Positions 63,112 to 64,000 of a DNA stretch of 64,000 bases are shown here, piece after piece. The DNA is taken from NCBI GenBank assembly GCA_037013685.1, contig CM072886.1, positions 21,707,080 through 21,771,079 of the forward strand. The letters are read 5' to 3'. Position numbers and translations under genes: made by a program. The notes under the pieces were generated by a model, which did not search any database, had not been told where the DNA came from, and was given only the letters and a program-made list of their open reading frames with translations. The DNA is from Acridotheres tristis (Eukaryota > Chordata > Aves > Passeriformes > Sturnidae). Position 1 is the first letter of the stretch, and the number at the start of each line of letters is the position of its first letter.

Positions 63112-64000
63112 GCAGTGTTGTGCAGGAACACAGAGCAAGGACAGACACTGGGAGCAGTATAGCCATGTTATACATGTTATACATGTTCTAGCCAGTGCAG
63201 GCTTTGTCCCACCCTAGCTCATCCAAGAGCATGATGTTGTGCTGTTTGGCAATCTTGCTTCTATTCAGGTGCTGAGCTAGAAGAGCACAATTAAAGTGAT
63301 GGCCTAGGGAGCCTGGAGACTGCATTTTCCTGCCCTGCATGTGTAGAAAGCTCAGTGTTTCTGAATCTAAACTGTTGCCAGCATCTCAATTTGGGAAGAG
63401 CAATATCAGGTGTTTGGAGACACATCTTTTCTAAGGAATCTACACAACCCAGGACTGCTGTGGCAGCCCCATGCAGGTGTGGAGCACAGTCCCAACAATG
63501 ACATGCCACATTGGCTCTGTTTGATTGCATTATTTTATCTATAGTTTGGCTTGAAGTACCTCTGTATTGTGCTATAGAGCAAATTCTGTATTTTGTGATT
63601 GATCAGCAACAAGTAAAACACTGCTTCAGTGAGCCTTCAAATAGTTTTGTCTCTCTTTGTTCATCAGTTTTAGTCCTCAATACCCTTTGTGTAAAACACT
63701 GAAAAAATGGTAACATCTTTGCTCTGTTAGATTCTCATCTTGAGGTACTCCTTTATGCCTTCATCTGTATCAAAAGGTAAAAGCCTCGCATCAAAACTTG
63801 CATTCACTTGTTGTGGTGGTTTCTTGATGGCTAAATAAACTCTACAAAAGCTCCGTGGAGGCACACCAGGCACGTAGGGAAGCGGCTGCTGCACGCTGGA
63901 GCTGGCACGTCAGGGCTTTGAAGACAGTAGGTGTTCTCTGCATGGTGGGAACAACAGAAGAGGCTGCTGGGGCTCGTAAAAAGGAAATGCTGTTCAGGTA

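Larger units (their letters stand above)
47718..64000 (+). other. CDK14: CDK14 intron, 5' part (at least 16.3 kb)
   Basis: This is intron sequence after donor gtaagt (47718); no further CDK14 exon was recognised, so the intron continues past the window. It holds a CpG island (52861-53280) with an adjacent - strand open frame, and an ancient CR1/L3 fragment with a legible reverse-transcriptase motif (53880-54620). It also has an imperfect tandem repeat at 56994-57032, a pyrimidine-rich stretch at about 58020-58400, poly-T tracts (58690-58725, 60635-60653), a 21-bp exact tandem duplication (61496-61538) and an inverted repeat (63071-63111). Confidence 0.85.

Noticed and set aside
1..64000. CRISPR arrays, bacterial operons, phage or prokaryotic defence systems, tRNA or rRNA genes
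   Set aside because: No regularly spaced repeats, no dense coding, no ribosome-binding-site/ORF organisation, and no cloverleaf or rRNA signatures. The window is vertebrate intronic DNA.

Overview
The window looks like a 64 kb slice of a bird (or other sauropsid) nuclear genome. It is AT-rich, almost entirely intronic and poor in CpG. It carries few transposon remnants, and those I recognise are CR1-type LINE fragments. The bird assignment is an inference from CR1 elements, sparse repeats and T/G-rich low-complexity tracts; the species cannot be fixed from this sequence.

One protein-coding gene is firmly supported: CDK14 (PFTAIRE kinase 1, cyclin-dependent kinase 14), on the + strand. Four consecutive internal exons lie at 4172-4292, 14707-14800, 36462-36525 and 47669-47717 (328 coding bases). 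They join in frame with canonical AG/GT splice sites, and their phases interlock exactly. Together they encode the kinase C-lobe from the Gly of the DFG motif, through the activation segment and subdomain IX, to the stretch ending in the Lys of AWNK. Earlier exons must lie before position 1 and the last exons after position 64000. The introns are about 10.4, 21.7 and 11.1 kb, plus two incomplete flanking introns.

The introns hold four recognisable CR1/L3-type fragments: 11395-11810, 18203-18483 and 53880-54620 on the - strand, and 38756-38814 on the + strand. They also hold T/G-rich low-complexity tracts, a (TAA)17 microsatellite, several short tandem duplications and some strong short inverted repeats.

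The feature that stands out most is a compact CpG island (about 52861-53280) in the last, incomplete CDK14 intron. It has about 34 CpGs in 420 bp in an otherwise CpG-depleted window, and an AT-rich, homeodomain-site-like core. Just beside it, on the - strand (52409-52693), is an open frame with a partial resemblance to the first half of a survivin-type BIR zinc finger. The island is a plausible intragenic promoter or enhancer. The BIR resemblance is weak and may be chance or an old pseudogene. I found no bacterial-type system, no CRISPR array, no RNA gene and no other complete protein-coding gene.
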